From Flavobacterium fragile (GTDB lineage Bacteria > Bacteroidota > Bacteroidia > Flavobacteriales > Flavobacteriaceae): a stretch of DNA of 64,000 nt. Positions 41,389-50,333 of the stretch are shown here, piece by piece; the first letter of the stretch is position 1, and every line of letters begins with the position of its first letter. The stretch covers positions 158,439 to 222,438 of the forward strand of contig NZ_JAMLJN010000006.1 of assembly GCF_023634865.1 (NCBI RefSeq). Reading direction: 5' to 3'. The notes below the pieces were generated by a model that saw nothing but the letters and a program-made list of their open reading frames with translations, searched no databases and was not told the origin of the DNA. The position numbers and the translations under genes are program-made.

Positions 41389-42926
41389 TGATAAAACTCC
41401 TTTACATAGTATTATCTCTTTTCCCTATTTTATCTTTTGGGCAACAAACTTATAAAGTTACCGAAGGAGAATTGCAGTTTATTGTGCCAGGAAAAGGAAT
41501 AATTATTAAAAAAGACAATCAATTTTTTGAAATGAAATTGAATGTCCTTTTTAATAAGTCAAAGAAATCTATTGAAACAAAACTCCAACCTATTTCAGAA
41601 GAATCATTGAAATTGTTTTGTAAAGGAAAATCTTTAGTTTCTTATTCGGATATTAGAGAAAATCATGATTTCAATGATTTACAGAAAATAAGTTTCAACT
41701 ATATAGATCGTTTTAGTATTGATGATAAAAAATACGATGAATATAAATTGTACTTGATTAATAAGAATTTCTTTGCCTATTTTACAAATAAGTATGAGGA
41801 CAAAAATAAGTATACTGATATTGAAGAATACATGCCATTTATTATCATTGAATTTGAGAATAAAAAAATTATTTACACTTATGATAATGAAGAACTATTT
41901 ATTATTCCAACCCATAAATTATATAAAATAATTCATCAATACGATTCGGAAAGCAAGGAATTTAAAACTGAAAAATTAAAAATCTCTAATGAAGAAATCT
42001 ATAAATTTTCGCAACATGCATTTCATGATTTAGAAGATGAATTTTTTGTTGTTGATACATTGCCGTCAAAAAAAGTTAGGTTGAAAAACATTCATAATGA
42101 AATTTTAATTTCAGAAGCATATGATTCAATTGTATTAAGTTCGATAATTAAGTGTTTCAACAAAAATAAAATGGATTTATATAATTTATCATTTAATAAA
42201 ATAAACAAGTTTCCTGTGCAAGCTTCTAAAGGACATTTAGGAAGTATCCAAATTCTTGAAAAGAATAAATTAAAATGGATAGATTGGACAGGTAAAGAAA
42301 TAAAAAAAGGTTTTTCTTACCCAATAGTTTTACTTCCTGAAGCTCCGCAACATGAGTATAAGTATGAATTGGCTATTTCCAAGTCAAATGAAAAATTCAT
42401 TTTGAAAGCAAGAAATATGGATGTTTTCGGATTGGAAACTAACACAACCGAAATAGATACTTTATCTTTAACAAATGCATTTGGGATTAAGAATTTCTAT
42501 TTTGAAAATAACAATTCAAAAGATACAATTTCTTCTAATCAAGAATTTTATCATTTTGATAACTTTAAAACTAGAATTACAGAAATGGTTGATTTCAGTT
42601 ATAATGTAATTTATTTTCAAAGAGATAATGGAACATTTGGAATGAGTTACTTAGGAAACTTTTATGCAAACAATGCAGATTTCAAAAAAAATATCGCATC
42701 TTCAGAATTCAATAATTTTAATGAATATCAAGAATTACAGTTTGTTGAGTTCAAGTATCCATTTTATAAGATGAAGAAAAATAATTTATTCAAGCTTTTT
42801 CCATTACATAAAGAATTTAGATACAAAAAACTCGAAGATTTTCAAGGAAACTTTGCTCGTTTTGAATTGCCTAATGGTAAAAAAGGTTGGTTGAGTAAAG
42901 AAGGAAAGGAATATTTGGATGAGTAA
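41388..42926 (+). CDS. Exported hypothetical protein
   Basis: A 512-residue protein with signal peptide 1-18 (LSFGQQ). It is beta-rich with many aromatic and charged residues. The C-terminus LPNGKKGWLSKEGKEYL resembles WG-repeat endings (KxGWIDxxGxE), and an internal KLKWIDWTGKEI also fits that pattern, so it may be a WG-repeat/propeller relative. It is translationally coupled to the DKNYY gene (TAATG) and overlaps the next frame slightly. Function unknown. Confidence 0.65.
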   Translation: MIKLLYIVLSLFPILSFGQQTYKVTEGELQFIVPGKGIIIKKDNQFFEMKLNVLFNKSKKSIETKLQPISEESLKLFCKGKSLVSYSDIRENHDFNDLQKISFNYIDRFSIDDKKYDEYKLYLINKNFFAYFTNKYEDKNKYTDIEEYMPFIIIEFENKKIIYTYDNEELFIIPTHKLYKIIHQYDSESKEFKTEKLKISNEEIYKFSQHAFHDLEDEFFVVDTLPSKKVRLKNIHNEILISEAYDSIVLSSIIKCFNKNKMDLYNLSFNKINKFPVQASKGHLGSIQILEKNKLKWIDWTGKEIKKGFSYPIVLLPEAPQHEYKYELAISKSNEKFILKARNMDVFGLETNTTEIDTLSLTNAFGIKNFYFENNNSKDTISSNQEFYHFDNFKTRITEMVDFSYNVIYFQRDNGTFGMSYLGNFYANNADFKKNIASSEFNNFNEYQELQFVEFKYPFYKMKKNNLFKLFPLHKEFRYKKLEDFQGNFARFELPNGKKGWLSKEGKEYLDE

Positions 42927-42945
42927 ATCAAATACAAAATTTAAA

Positions 42946-43572
42946 ATGAAAAAAGTAACAATAATTGTACTTGCTATCTTTAGTATGTCTTTTGTTAAAA
43001 GCGAATCACCTGTGGCTGTTTCTCAGAGTAGAGCAATACTAACTGCTGATATAATTTTTGAAGGACAAGTTATAAAATACGACAATGCAGAAGTAACCAT
43101 CGAAATAATAAAGCCAATTTGGAATGACTTAAAGAATAAGGCAATTTTAAAACAATCAGTATTAGTATTGCCTCGAAGTAGTAAAACTCATTATTCATTG
43201 AGAGGACAAATTCCAGATATCAATCAAAAAGCAATTTTTGCTTTAAAATTTGATCCCAAAACCAAAAAACTGAAGCATTTTTTTTATGATTGGTATATTA
43301 CAAAAATACAATACAGAGCAACACAATATTATATTGCAGGAAAATATAGTAAAGTTTTACAACAATACATTTCATCAGAAGAAGTAATCTTAGGAATAAA
43401 ACTTTTAAGAAACAGTTTTCATAAGAATGCAGAACTTTTTCCCGAAGTCGCACCAGTAAAATCTAAAGTAGCATTAACTGCAATTCAAAAAGCAAAAGAG
43501 GAAAATAGCGCAGCAAATTTGGATAGACGATATCGAAGCTTACAATGCAGCTTTAACCGAGTAAACAGATAG
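42946..43572 (+). CDS. Exported hypothetical protein
   Basis: A 208-residue protein. The start at 42946 (MKKVTIIVLAIFSMSF) gives a clean signal peptide; a start 9 codons earlier overlaps the previous gene. The mature part opens with AVSQSRAILTADIIFEGQVIKYDNAEVTIEI, a beta-barrel/NTR-like (OB) pattern seen in bacterial proteins of this length, and has a basic C-terminus. No Cys pairs. It is third gene in the DKNYY operon. Confidence 0.6.
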   Translation: MKKVTIIVLAIFSMSFVKSESPVAVSQSRAILTADIIFEGQVIKYDNAEVTIEIIKPIWNDLKNKAILKQSVLVLPRSSKTHYSLRGQIPDINQKAIFALKFDPKTKKLKHFFYDWYITKIQYRATQYYIAGKYSKVLQQYISSEEVILGIKLLRNSFHKNAELFPEVAPVKSKVALTAIQKAKEENSAANLDRRYRSLQCSFNRVNR

Positions 43573-43577
43573 TTAAC

Positions 43578-44222
43578 ATGAGACAATTACTTTACATATC
43601 ATTTTTCTTTTTTACCATTTTATCTTTTGGTCAACAAATTACAGTAAGTGGAAAAGTAACCGACGGTAAAACAGGAGAACCACTTCCTGGAGCAGAAGTT
43701 CGAATTTATAAAACCAACAAAGGTTGTAATACTGATATAGATGGAAATTATGTTTTAAAAGTTTCTTTAAATGATACTTTGGTATTTAGTTTCACGGGTA
43801 TGAAAACTCAAAAAATAAAAGTAGATAAGCAAGAAGTTCAGGTGAAATTATTTGAAATTGATCCTATACATGAATCATTTGATCCAGCATATTATACTCC
43901 AAGAATTAAAAAGTTGGAAGCAACAACAATTGTAACAAAAAAAGATATTGAAAACATAGATAACCCAAAATACAATTTTAAAAAAAATGCTAAAAACAAT
44001 GTTTTTGTTATTTATGTTTCAGAATTGACGTTTTATGATTTCAACAAAGAAGATTTAGAATTTGAACAAAAATATAATGTGAAATATTCTTTAATTGGTA
44101 ATTACAAAAACGATTATTTAAAAAAATACAACAAGCTAACTTTTAAACACCTTAAAAAGAGATACAAGAAATCTTGGCTTTTAGAAATCAGAAAAGATGC
44201 GGTTGGTTTAAAAAAAGAATAA
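43578..44222 (+). CDS. Carboxypeptidase-regulatory-like exported protein
   Basis: A 214-residue protein with signal peptide 1-19 and a CarboxypepD_reg-like domain (VSGKVTDGKTGEPLPGAEV to DTLVFSFTGMKTQKIKV, residues about 21-90). That is the same module found at the N-terminus of TonB receptors, but here it has no receptor attached. The C-terminal 110 residues are charged and probably helical. Such free-standing domains may interact with outer-membrane partners. Last gene of the DKNYY operon; it starts 6 bases after the preceding stop. Confidence 0.65.
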   Translation: MRQLLYISFFFFTILSFGQQITVSGKVTDGKTGEPLPGAEVRIYKTNKGCNTDIDGNYVLKVSLNDTLVFSFTGMKTQKIKVDKQEVQVKLFEIDPIHESFDPAYYTPRIKKLEATTIVTKKDIENIDNPKYNFKKNAKNNVFVIYVSELTFYDFNKEDLEFEQKYNVKYSLIGNYKNDYLKKYNKLTFKHLKKRYKKSWLLEIRKDAVGLKKE

Positions 44223-44364
44223 AAAAATAACACACAACAATACCCCTGCTAACATGCGATTTCCACTGCGTGGCTCTTAATTGCCTTGCACTAAAATAAG
44301 GTCATCTTTTGATATTTTATTCTACAATAGTATTACAAAATATTTTGTTTTACTTTTAAAATTT

Positions 44365-44410
44365 ACGTGTTTATACGTATTGTGAGTAAATTTTGATATT
44401 GGTTATTTTG
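44365..44410 (+). promoter_or_regulatory. ACGT-type operator/promoter, site C
   Basis: ACGTGTTTATACGTATTG (44365-44382), TTG as -33, 20-nt spacer, TTATTTTG (44403-44410) as -7. The gene start is 28 bases further on. Best promoter match of the three sites. Confidence 0.65.
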
Positions 44411-44437
44411 TATATATAAATATAAAAATAACGTACA

Positions 44438-45973
44438 ATGATTAAAATTTTACTAGCTGCTTCTTTATTATCAACTTTAAGTATGTTTTCTCAAGGAGGA
44501 AGTTTGGATACTTCTTTTGGTACAGGAGGAAAAGTAACAACATCAATAAATTCGGGTGCTGATATTGCTTATGCTACTGTTTTGCAATCTGATGGAAAAA
44601 TTCTTGTTTCAGGAACTACCAACAGTAGTATTTCAGGAAAAGATTTCTTTTGTATTAGATATAATACGGATGGAACATTAGATACTTCATTTGGTACAAA
44701 CGGTATTGCTACATTTGATTTACAAGGGGGTAGTGATGATGTTGCTTATGCTATGTCACTTTTATCAGATGGTAATATTCTTTTAGCTGGTTTTTCTGAT
44801 GATGGTAGTAATAAAAATGCCGCAATTATCCGTATTACATCAAATGGAACTTTAGATACAACTTTTGGAACTGCAGGAAAAGTTTATACTGAATTTATTT
44901 CAGGGAGAGCAGATGAAATTAAAGTGATTAAAATTCATGCTTTAACGGGTAATTTAATTGTGGGTGGAACATCTTCTGCAACTTCTACAAATTCTCAAGG
45001 TGTTATTGCAAGATATACAAGCAATGGTGTTCTTGATACTAATTTTAATACCACTGGAATTGTAACCTTGCCTAATGGTTCTGGAAATGGGACTTACTTT
45101 CATACAATTGAAGATTTAGCAGTTAAATCTAATGGTAAAATTTCAGCAGTAGGTTGGATTAATCAACAAAGTTTATCTTGGAGTGCTAATCACTACGGTT
45201 GTAGATTAAATAGTAATGGTTCTTTAGATACAACATTTTCAACGGATGGATTAATTGTAACTAATGGAGGATTTAACGGTGATGACAAATCATTTTCGTT
45301 GATTTTAAATTCAGATGATAGTTTTTTATTTGCTGGAGGTGGCTATTTAACAGATTTACAATATGATTTCATTTTAGGATTATATAATTCTTCTGGTTCT
45401 ACTGCTCAAGGAAAAGCATCATTTAATTTTGCTACACTAAATAAAGATATTATTTATGGTTCTGGCGTTGATAGTACAGGTAAAATTGTATTAGTGGGTT
45501 CAAGTGTGGCATCTGTTAGTAGTTCAACTTTTGGCTTGGCTAGAGTGAATTCTGATTATACTGTAGATACTTCATTTGGAACTTCTGGTAAAGTAACAAC
45601 TACTTTTGGTACCAATACAACAAATGAGGCTTTTGATATGGCAATTCAATCGGATGATAAAATTATTGCTGTAGGTTACACAGGTAATGATATTGCAGTA
45701 GCTCGATATAATAATACAACTTTATCAGCTAATGATTTTGAAACTAATGCAATTAGGTTATATCCAAATCCAGTTAAAAATATTTTACATCTAGATTTAT
45801 CAAATCATTCTGAATATTTAGGAAAACAATTTCAAATTTTTGATGTTAACGGTAGAGTTGTTATCCACGGCAATATTAATGATATTGTTAATCCTATTGA
45901 TGTTTCATCCATACAAAAAGGAATTTATTTTATGAAGACTGACCATATAGTAAAGAAATTTATAAAAGAATAA
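44438..45973 (+). CDS. Delta-60-repeat surface protein with T9SS sorting domain
   Basis: A 511-residue exported protein: signal peptide 1-18, then delta-60 repeats of about 60 residues, each opening with GxLDTSFGTxGKV (GSLDTSFGTGGKV, GTLDTSFGTNGIA, GTLDTTFGTAGKV and others), forming a beta-propeller, then a T9SS type A domain (IRLYPNPVKNIL to KKFIKE). Surface location is expected. Its promoter has the best ACGT operator, so expression may follow the kinase/regulator pair at 38088-39516. A very strong terminator follows. Confidence 0.85.
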   Translation: MIKILLAASLLSTLSMFSQGGSLDTSFGTGGKVTTSINSGADIAYATVLQSDGKILVSGTTNSSISGKDFFCIRYNTDGTLDTSFGTNGIATFDLQGGSDDVAYAMSLLSDGNILLAGFSDDGSNKNAAIIRITSNGTLDTTFGTAGKVYTEFISGRADEIKVIKIHALTGNLIVGGTSSATSTNSQGVIARYTSNGVLDTNFNTTGIVTLPNGSGNGTYFHTIEDLAVKSNGKISAVGWINQQSLSWSANHYGCRLNSNGSLDTTFSTDGLIVTNGGFNGDDKSFSLILNSDDSFLFAGGGYLTDLQYDFILGLYNSSGSTAQGKASFNFATLNKDIIYGSGVDSTGKIVLVGSSVASVSSSTFGLARVNSDYTVDTSFGTSGKVTTTFGTNTTNEAFDMAIQSDDKIIAVGYTGNDIAVARYNNTTLSANDFETNAIRLYPNPVKNILHLDLSNHSEYLGKQFQIFDVNGRVVIHGNINDIVNPIDVSSIQKGIYFMKTDHIVKKFIKE

Positions 45974-45976
45974 GCG

Positions 45977-46033
45977 GTTTATTTAAAAACAAAAAAGTAA
46001 CTTATTAGGTTACTTTTTTGTTTTTAAATAAAT
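45977..46033 (+). terminator. Very long perfect-stem terminator
   Basis: At least 20 bp of perfect complementarity (45982-46001 with 46009-46028; core AAAAAAGTAAC / GTTACTTTTTT), extended by a few A-T pairs, with a 7-nt loop. Works in both directions. Confidence 0.85.
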
Positions 46034-46199
46034 TGCAATAGAAATGATTTGATGGCTTATGCACCATTTCTACCTCATCTGAATTTAGTTTAAAATGATT
46101 TAAAAGTAGAAAATTTCAATGAATAGTAAAGCCTAATAAGCGAATCCTTTTGCTCTAAATTAATCGTGCATAGAATTTTAAGAAAAACAAAAAACAATA

Positions 46200-46344
46200 A
46201 TGGAAAAATTTTACACTTTTTTACTCCTTTCACTATTTTTAAGTCTAAATGCGCTATGCAATTAAAAATGCCTTTGATAATTCTTTTATGCCAATTTCAA
46301 CCTTTGACATGCAATCAATCATAAATCGTAAAATAGAGTTTTAA
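46200..46344 (+). pseudogene. Remnant of a small secreted-protein gene
   Basis: ATG at 46200 opens a clean signal peptide (MEKFYTFLLLSLFLSLNA) that stops after 21 codons. In another phase coding-like sequence continues (YAIKNAFDNSFMPISTFDM) to TAA at 46344. One frameshift would join them. It may be a decayed gene or a chance arrangement; the rest of the 45974-46393 gap holds only the terminator. Confidence 0.35.
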
Positions 46345-46393
46345 TTAATAATTATTTTAATAGAATATACAAATCAAACTAAATATCATAAAC

Positions 46394-46813
46394 ATGACAA
46401 CATTTTTAATAGGAATAATAATTTTTTTACTATTTATAGTAATTAGTTTGATAGTAACTATAAGAAATAGAAACAATAATAAGTCAAGTGCCTTATTTGT
46501 TAATTATGATAAATTCAAAGTTGATCCAAAACAAATTAAAGAAGTTGAAAAAGCAATTGAAGAAAATGGTGTTTGGAGACACAGATGCGAATGGAAAATG
46601 ATGCAGGAAACTGAGTTGAAAATCGAGCCGAAAATAATCAACAATAGAACATATTATCTTGTAAATGTGGAGTGTTCTAGTAAAACACAATTCACAGCAT
46701 ATTCTGTTGAAAGAGCCTTATTGTTTATGAAAATTTATGAAACTTTAGAAATGGATTTTTATTACACTATTGGATGGCCAAGTTCAGATGGATTAGAAAA
46801 TAAATATAAGTAA
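46394..46813 (+). CDS. Membrane-anchored hypothetical protein
   Basis: A 139-residue protein with one N-terminal membrane helix (residues about 3-24), a basic stop-transfer (RNRNNNK) and a soluble domain of about 105 residues with VWRHRCEWKMMQETELK and FYYTIGWPSSDG. No family recognised. It is first of a run of closely spaced plus-strand genes up to 51341 that are all unfamiliar. Confidence 0.6.
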   Translation: MTTFLIGIIIFLLFIVISLIVTIRNRNNNKSSALFVNYDKFKVDPKQIKEVEKAIEENGVWRHRCEWKMMQETELKIEPKIINNRTYYLVNVECSSKTQFTAYSVERALLFMKIYETLEMDFYYTIGWPSSDGLENKYK

Positions 46814-46814
46814 T

Positions 46815-47198
46815 ATGAAAAAGATGTATTTAGATTCCAATTTGTTTTGGTTAGCTTCAAAATTCATTTTCACCTTTTTTTGATATTCTTTCCCGGATAT
46901 GTTTTATTAATCGGGGGTTTAAAAATAGAAGAGTTGTTTTACACTCTGTTCTTGTTTTTTGAAGGTATAATTTTAGCAATCACACTAAAAGAAGTTTTTG
47001 TTAAAAATGCTGATTTATCTGGATTAAGAAAACTTTCAGGGGGTATTTTAATGCTTTTTGGACTGGGATTAATGATTTTTCTTCTTACTTTGTCAAAAGG
47101 AAGTAGAAATGATTTATACGGGTTAGGATTGTTTTTTATCGTTATGGATGTTCCTAACAGGTATTTATGATATATTGGGTGTAAAAAAAAATGAATAA
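46815..47198 (+). pseudogene. Membrane protein gene with two homopolymer frameshifts
   Basis: The natural product starts at ATG 46815 (MKKMYLDSNLFWLASKF), but a T7 run at 46875-46881 throws it out of frame. The sequence continues in a second frame (LIFFPGYVLLIGGLK, LSGLRKLSGGILMLFGLG), and a T6 run at 47132-47137 returns it to the first frame (LSLWMFLTGIYDILGVKKNE, stop 47198). One T inserted and one T deleted gives an intact membrane protein of about 128 residues with four hydrophobic segments. It is either a real pseudogene, slippage-regulated, or a sequencing error. Confidence 0.6.
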
Positions 47199-47212
47199 TT
47201 TAAGTTCAAAAA

Positions 47213-47965
47213 ATGAAAAAAATAATATTATTTAGTGGATTTGCTATTTTGTTTTTTACAAGTGTCCAAAAGAAAGAAATTGAAATTTTTGATAAAAATG
47301 ATTTAGAATTTTTCAATTTAAAAGGACCTGTAAAAGATTTTGCATTTATAGTTGTTATTGTTATTGGTGACTACGATGCAAAAGAATTTTCATTTGAGAA
47401 ATATTCAAAATATGTAGATTATCAAAATATTTTATTCGACAAGAAAGGTTTTGTTCAGTCAATAAATACACATTATGCAGAAGGTGAATTTGAAAGACCT
47501 AGGCTTAAAACTACACCCATAAGAGTTAGAAACGAAGATACACTTACAATTGATATGACTACTTCAAAAGAAGAAAAATGGATAAAATATATTTTTAATA
47601 ACACTTCGCTTTCAATTAAAAATTATACCAAATCATATGGAATGTCTAACATAATAATAGATGAAAGATTTACAAAGTTTTCTTATGATTTAAATGGGAG
47701 TTGGTCTGGATATGAATCAGGGAAAAATGAAGATTTTATTTACGACAAACAAAATTTTAAAACGATTCTAAATACAAAAAAAAATGATAGTCTAGTTTTT
47801 GTTGTGGATAATGGTAATGATAAACTTATGTATTCAATAGTTTATTTAGAATATGATTCATATGGTAATTGGACAAAAAGAGTTTTAGAAAAGCATATTC
47901 CATATTTAGGTTATGGAACAAACTCTAAGTACATAACGGAAATTAGAAAAATAAATTACTATTAA
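47213..47965 (+). CDS. Exported hypothetical protein
   Basis: A 250-residue protein with an N-terminal hydrophobic signal (residues 2-17). It begins with NLKGPVKDFAF and ends with YLEYDSYGNWTKRVLEK, a pair of motifs typical of a common group of secreted Bacteroidota proteins (xLKGxVKxxxE ... YDxxGNWxxR). These look like single-domain relatives of RHS/MORN-type beta proteins. Start 15 bases after the broken membrane gene and 1 base before the next gene. Function unknown. Confidence 0.6.
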   Translation: MKKIILFSGFAILFFTSVQKKEIEIFDKNDLEFFNLKGPVKDFAFIVVIVIGDYDAKEFSFEKYSKYVDYQNILFDKKGFVQSINTHYAEGEFERPRLKTTPIRVRNEDTLTIDMTTSKEEKWIKYIFNNTSLSIKNYTKSYGMSNIIIDERFTKFSYDLNGSWSGYESGKNEDFIYDKQNFKTILNTKKNDSLVFVVDNGNDKLMYSIVYLEYDSYGNWTKRVLEKHIPYLGYGTNSKYITEIRKINYY

Positions 47966-47966
47966 T

Positions 47967-48686
47967 ATGGGACATAATATTTCGGGTATTGCAATAAATA
48001 AAAATTTTGAGAACAATGTAGAAGAGTTGTCAAAGCTTTTAGGTGTAGAACTTCAAATTGAAAATGAAATTATTTTTGAAGATGCCAGTGAAAATTGGAA
48101 AGAGGAAGGATATTTCGACGTGTATTTTTCAAAAAACGGAACTTTAGTTTTTGCAAACATTGATTATTGTTTAGAACCTTATTCTCATAAGGAAACTAAC
48201 ATACTAACATTTGCACTATCCGAAACATCAATGACTTTTAACATCGGCTATACTGAAAATGATGTATTAGTTCGAAGCATTATGAAAGTTAACGATGAAA
48301 TAGTAGATGAAGAAGGAGAACCACTACAATGCGAAATAGATAATGAGGATGATATGACAGAGACTATTTTTGATCAAATAGGAGAGGTCATCGGAACACA
48401 CTTTTATGAAATTGAGTTAGATGAAAAAGCATATCGATTTACATTAAAAAATGCAGCATCAGTTGAGCAGCCAAAGCAAGTTCAAGTGGAAGTAGAACCT
48501 GTAAATTCGAAAATAGAACCAGAAGTAACAAAAGAAGTTTCACAGCAATTGTTCAATGCCAAAACAAATAGTCCAGAAACAGCAAATAAAGGTGTTGGTA
48601 TAGAACTAATAGGTGTAGCTATTGTTATCATAGTCATGCTTATAGCATTAATCTATGTTATAGTTTCAGTTATTAATCTTCCTTAA
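47967..48686 (+). CDS. Tail-anchored hypothetical protein
   Basis: A 239-residue protein: soluble N-terminal domain (GHNISGIAINKN, GYFDVYFSKNGTLVFANIDYC, TFALSETSMTFNIGY; residues 1-165), a Glu/Pro/Val-rich linker (about 170-205) and one C-terminal membrane helix (about 213-236). The N-terminal domain belongs to a group of uncharacterised Bacteroidota proteins I recognise by pattern only. The tail anchor puts it at the inner-membrane cytoplasmic face. It starts immediately after the preceding gene. Confidence 0.6.
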   Translation: MGHNISGIAINKNFENNVEELSKLLGVELQIENEIIFEDASENWKEEGYFDVYFSKNGTLVFANIDYCLEPYSHKETNILTFALSETSMTFNIGYTENDVLVRSIMKVNDEIVDEEGEPLQCEIDNEDDMTETIFDQIGEVIGTHFYEIELDEKAYRFTLKNAASVEQPKQVQVEVEPVNSKIEPEVTKEVSQQLFNAKTNSPETANKGVGIELIGVAIVIIVMLIALIYVIVSVINLP

Positions 48687-48718
48687 ATTGAGATTCAAAT
48701 TTGATTTAAAATAATTCA

Positions 48719-49294
48719 ATGATATCAAACCTAATAACATCTTTTCTTCAAAAACTTGGATTTAGTAAAACGAATCCTAAGAATAATCCTGCGGACGAAT
48801 TAAAAGCCATTTGGGAGCATACCTATACCAGTTATGAAAGTGCTATTAAGAAAAATTGCATTACCGATTTCTATTTTGGTAAAAACGATTATTTTCATCC
48901 GGATAGAGAATATCCTGGTCATCAATTTTATAAAAGTTTCGCAAGTATAAAAGAGTATATCAATAAATACGGAAATAAAGGAGAAGAATCATTTAAAAAA
49001 GATATTCTATTTTTATTAAATCAAAAGTTATCTTTCGAAGAGTTTTTTTATGTAATGGGTTACATCCATTTGTATTGTTATGCTTATTGTAATGAAAACG
49101 CTCAAAATGCAAGTTGGTTGAATGAAAAGGAGATAAAGCAATTAGTCAATAAGAATTTTAGTTCTTTCTCAAAATTAGATATTGAAAAAGATAAGAACGG
49201 TAATTTTTACAACTTCCATTTAATTTCATACATCGATAGAATAAAAAAAATAACTGGAATTAATTTAACAGATTTAGAAAATGAAAAAATATAA
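48719..49294 (+). CDS. Hypothetical soluble protein
   Basis: A 191-residue protein without a signal peptide (MISNLITSFLQKLGFSKTNPKN start), mostly helical with many aromatics (YTSYESAIKKNC, YFHPDREYPGHQFYKSF, MGYIHLYCYAYC). The last 14 bases overlap the next gene, so they are translationally coupled. No family recognised. Confidence 0.55.
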   Translation: MISNLITSFLQKLGFSKTNPKNNPADELKAIWEHTYTSYESAIKKNCITDFYFGKNDYFHPDREYPGHQFYKSFASIKEYINKYGNKGEESFKKDILFLLNQKLSFEEFFYVMGYIHLYCYAYCNENAQNASWLNEKEIKQLVNKNFSSFSKLDIEKDKNGNFYNFHLISYIDRIKKITGINLTDLENEKI

Positions 49295-49511
49295 CGGATA
49301 CATAAAGTTAGCAGCTTTAGCACTTCTAATTTTAGCTATAAAGGAAATAGAACAATTGTATTTTACAGGTCAACAAATGAGTGAGTTTGACTTGCAACAG
49401 TATAATATGAATTCTGAAGTAATAACAAATAGAATGTATGCCCAATTAGCAGTTTTTTTAATTGCGTTACTAGTATTAATCTTTTCATTCCGTAAAAATT
49501 ATGCAAAATAA
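49281..49511 (+). CDS. Small two-helix membrane protein
   Basis: A 76-residue protein with hydrophobic segments at about 7-21 and 53-69 and a short polar loop containing several Gln, Asn and Met. Overlaps the genes on both sides (14 and 11 bases), indicating tight coupling and probably a joint complex. Confidence 0.6.
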   Translation: MKKYNGYIKLAALALLILAIKEIEQLYFTGQQMSEFDLQQYNMNSEVITNRMYAQLAVFLIALLVLIFSFRKNYAK

Positions 49512-50298
49512 AACTGCAATTAAAATAGCGATGTTAATGATTATGTTTTCCATTTTAAACAGTATCATTCTTTCATTTACTCTCATAATAGTTTTATTAT
49601 GTTTAGCTTATTTAATAATTAATACCAAAATATTAGAAAAACTGGGTTTAATTAGTAATACTGAGGAATCTGAAGATATTGATATTTTGTATTCCAAAGG
49701 ATTAAAAAGATTCTTAATAATAAAACTTACTATAACCATTTATCAAGTAATAAATACGCTACTAATACATTTTACAAAACTAAATTTCAGTAATTCTAAC
49801 GATGCATTACAAAAGTATATTTCTTATCATGTTATGGATATAGTGATTACAATTATTGCTTATTTCATAGTAATGAAACAATATGAAAAAGGTAAAGTGA
49901 AATTCACTAATAAGCTAGTAAGCGCAATTCTATTCATAATCGCCTTTTATGTACTAAGCTTTAAAATTTCATATTTAGTAATGTTAAAGATAGAAGAAGT
50001 AACCTATGCCACACAATTGTTAGTATATTACAGTGCTTTAGCAATAATACTATTATTTTTATCCAATAAGATTTCCGTTTGGTTCGATAATTCAAATGAT
50101 AATGAAAACCAATTAAGTACAGGAATTAAATTAACAGCTGCTGCTTTATTTGTATGCTTAGTATTTGATTTTGAAATGTTCAGTTACATGTTACATGATG
50201 GTTTTAACATGCTTGATTTCTTCTATTATACAATTACATTAATAGCTTTAGTTTCGTTTGTTTTTAATAAAAAGCTGGCTTTGTTTCTTTTAAAATAA
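49501..50298 (+). CDS. Polytopic membrane protein
   Basis: A 265-residue protein with about seven to eight hydrophobic helices separated by short Lys-rich loops (STEESEDIDILYSKGLKRF near residues 53-72). No transporter or enzyme signature was found. It overlaps the small two-helix gene by 11 bases. Confidence 0.6.
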   Translation: MQNKTAIKIAMLMIMFSILNSIILSFTLIIVLLCLAYLIINTKILEKLGLISNTEESEDIDILYSKGLKRFLIIKLTITIYQVINTLLIHFTKLNFSNSNDALQKYISYHVMDIVITIIAYFIVMKQYEKGKVKFTNKLVSAILFIIAFYVLSFKISYLVMLKIEEVTYATQLLVYYSALAIILLFLSNKISVWFDNSNDNENQLSTGIKLTAAALFVCLVFDFEMFSYMLHDGFNMLDFFYYTITLIALVSFVFNKKLALFLLK

Positions 50299-50333
50299 TC
50301 CTAATAATTAATTCAACAAATAATTATATAAAA

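Noticed and set aside
46493..46690. Minus-strand frame inside gene 46394
   Set aside because: Antisense shadow; Phe-rich translation of an AT-rich plus-strand gene.
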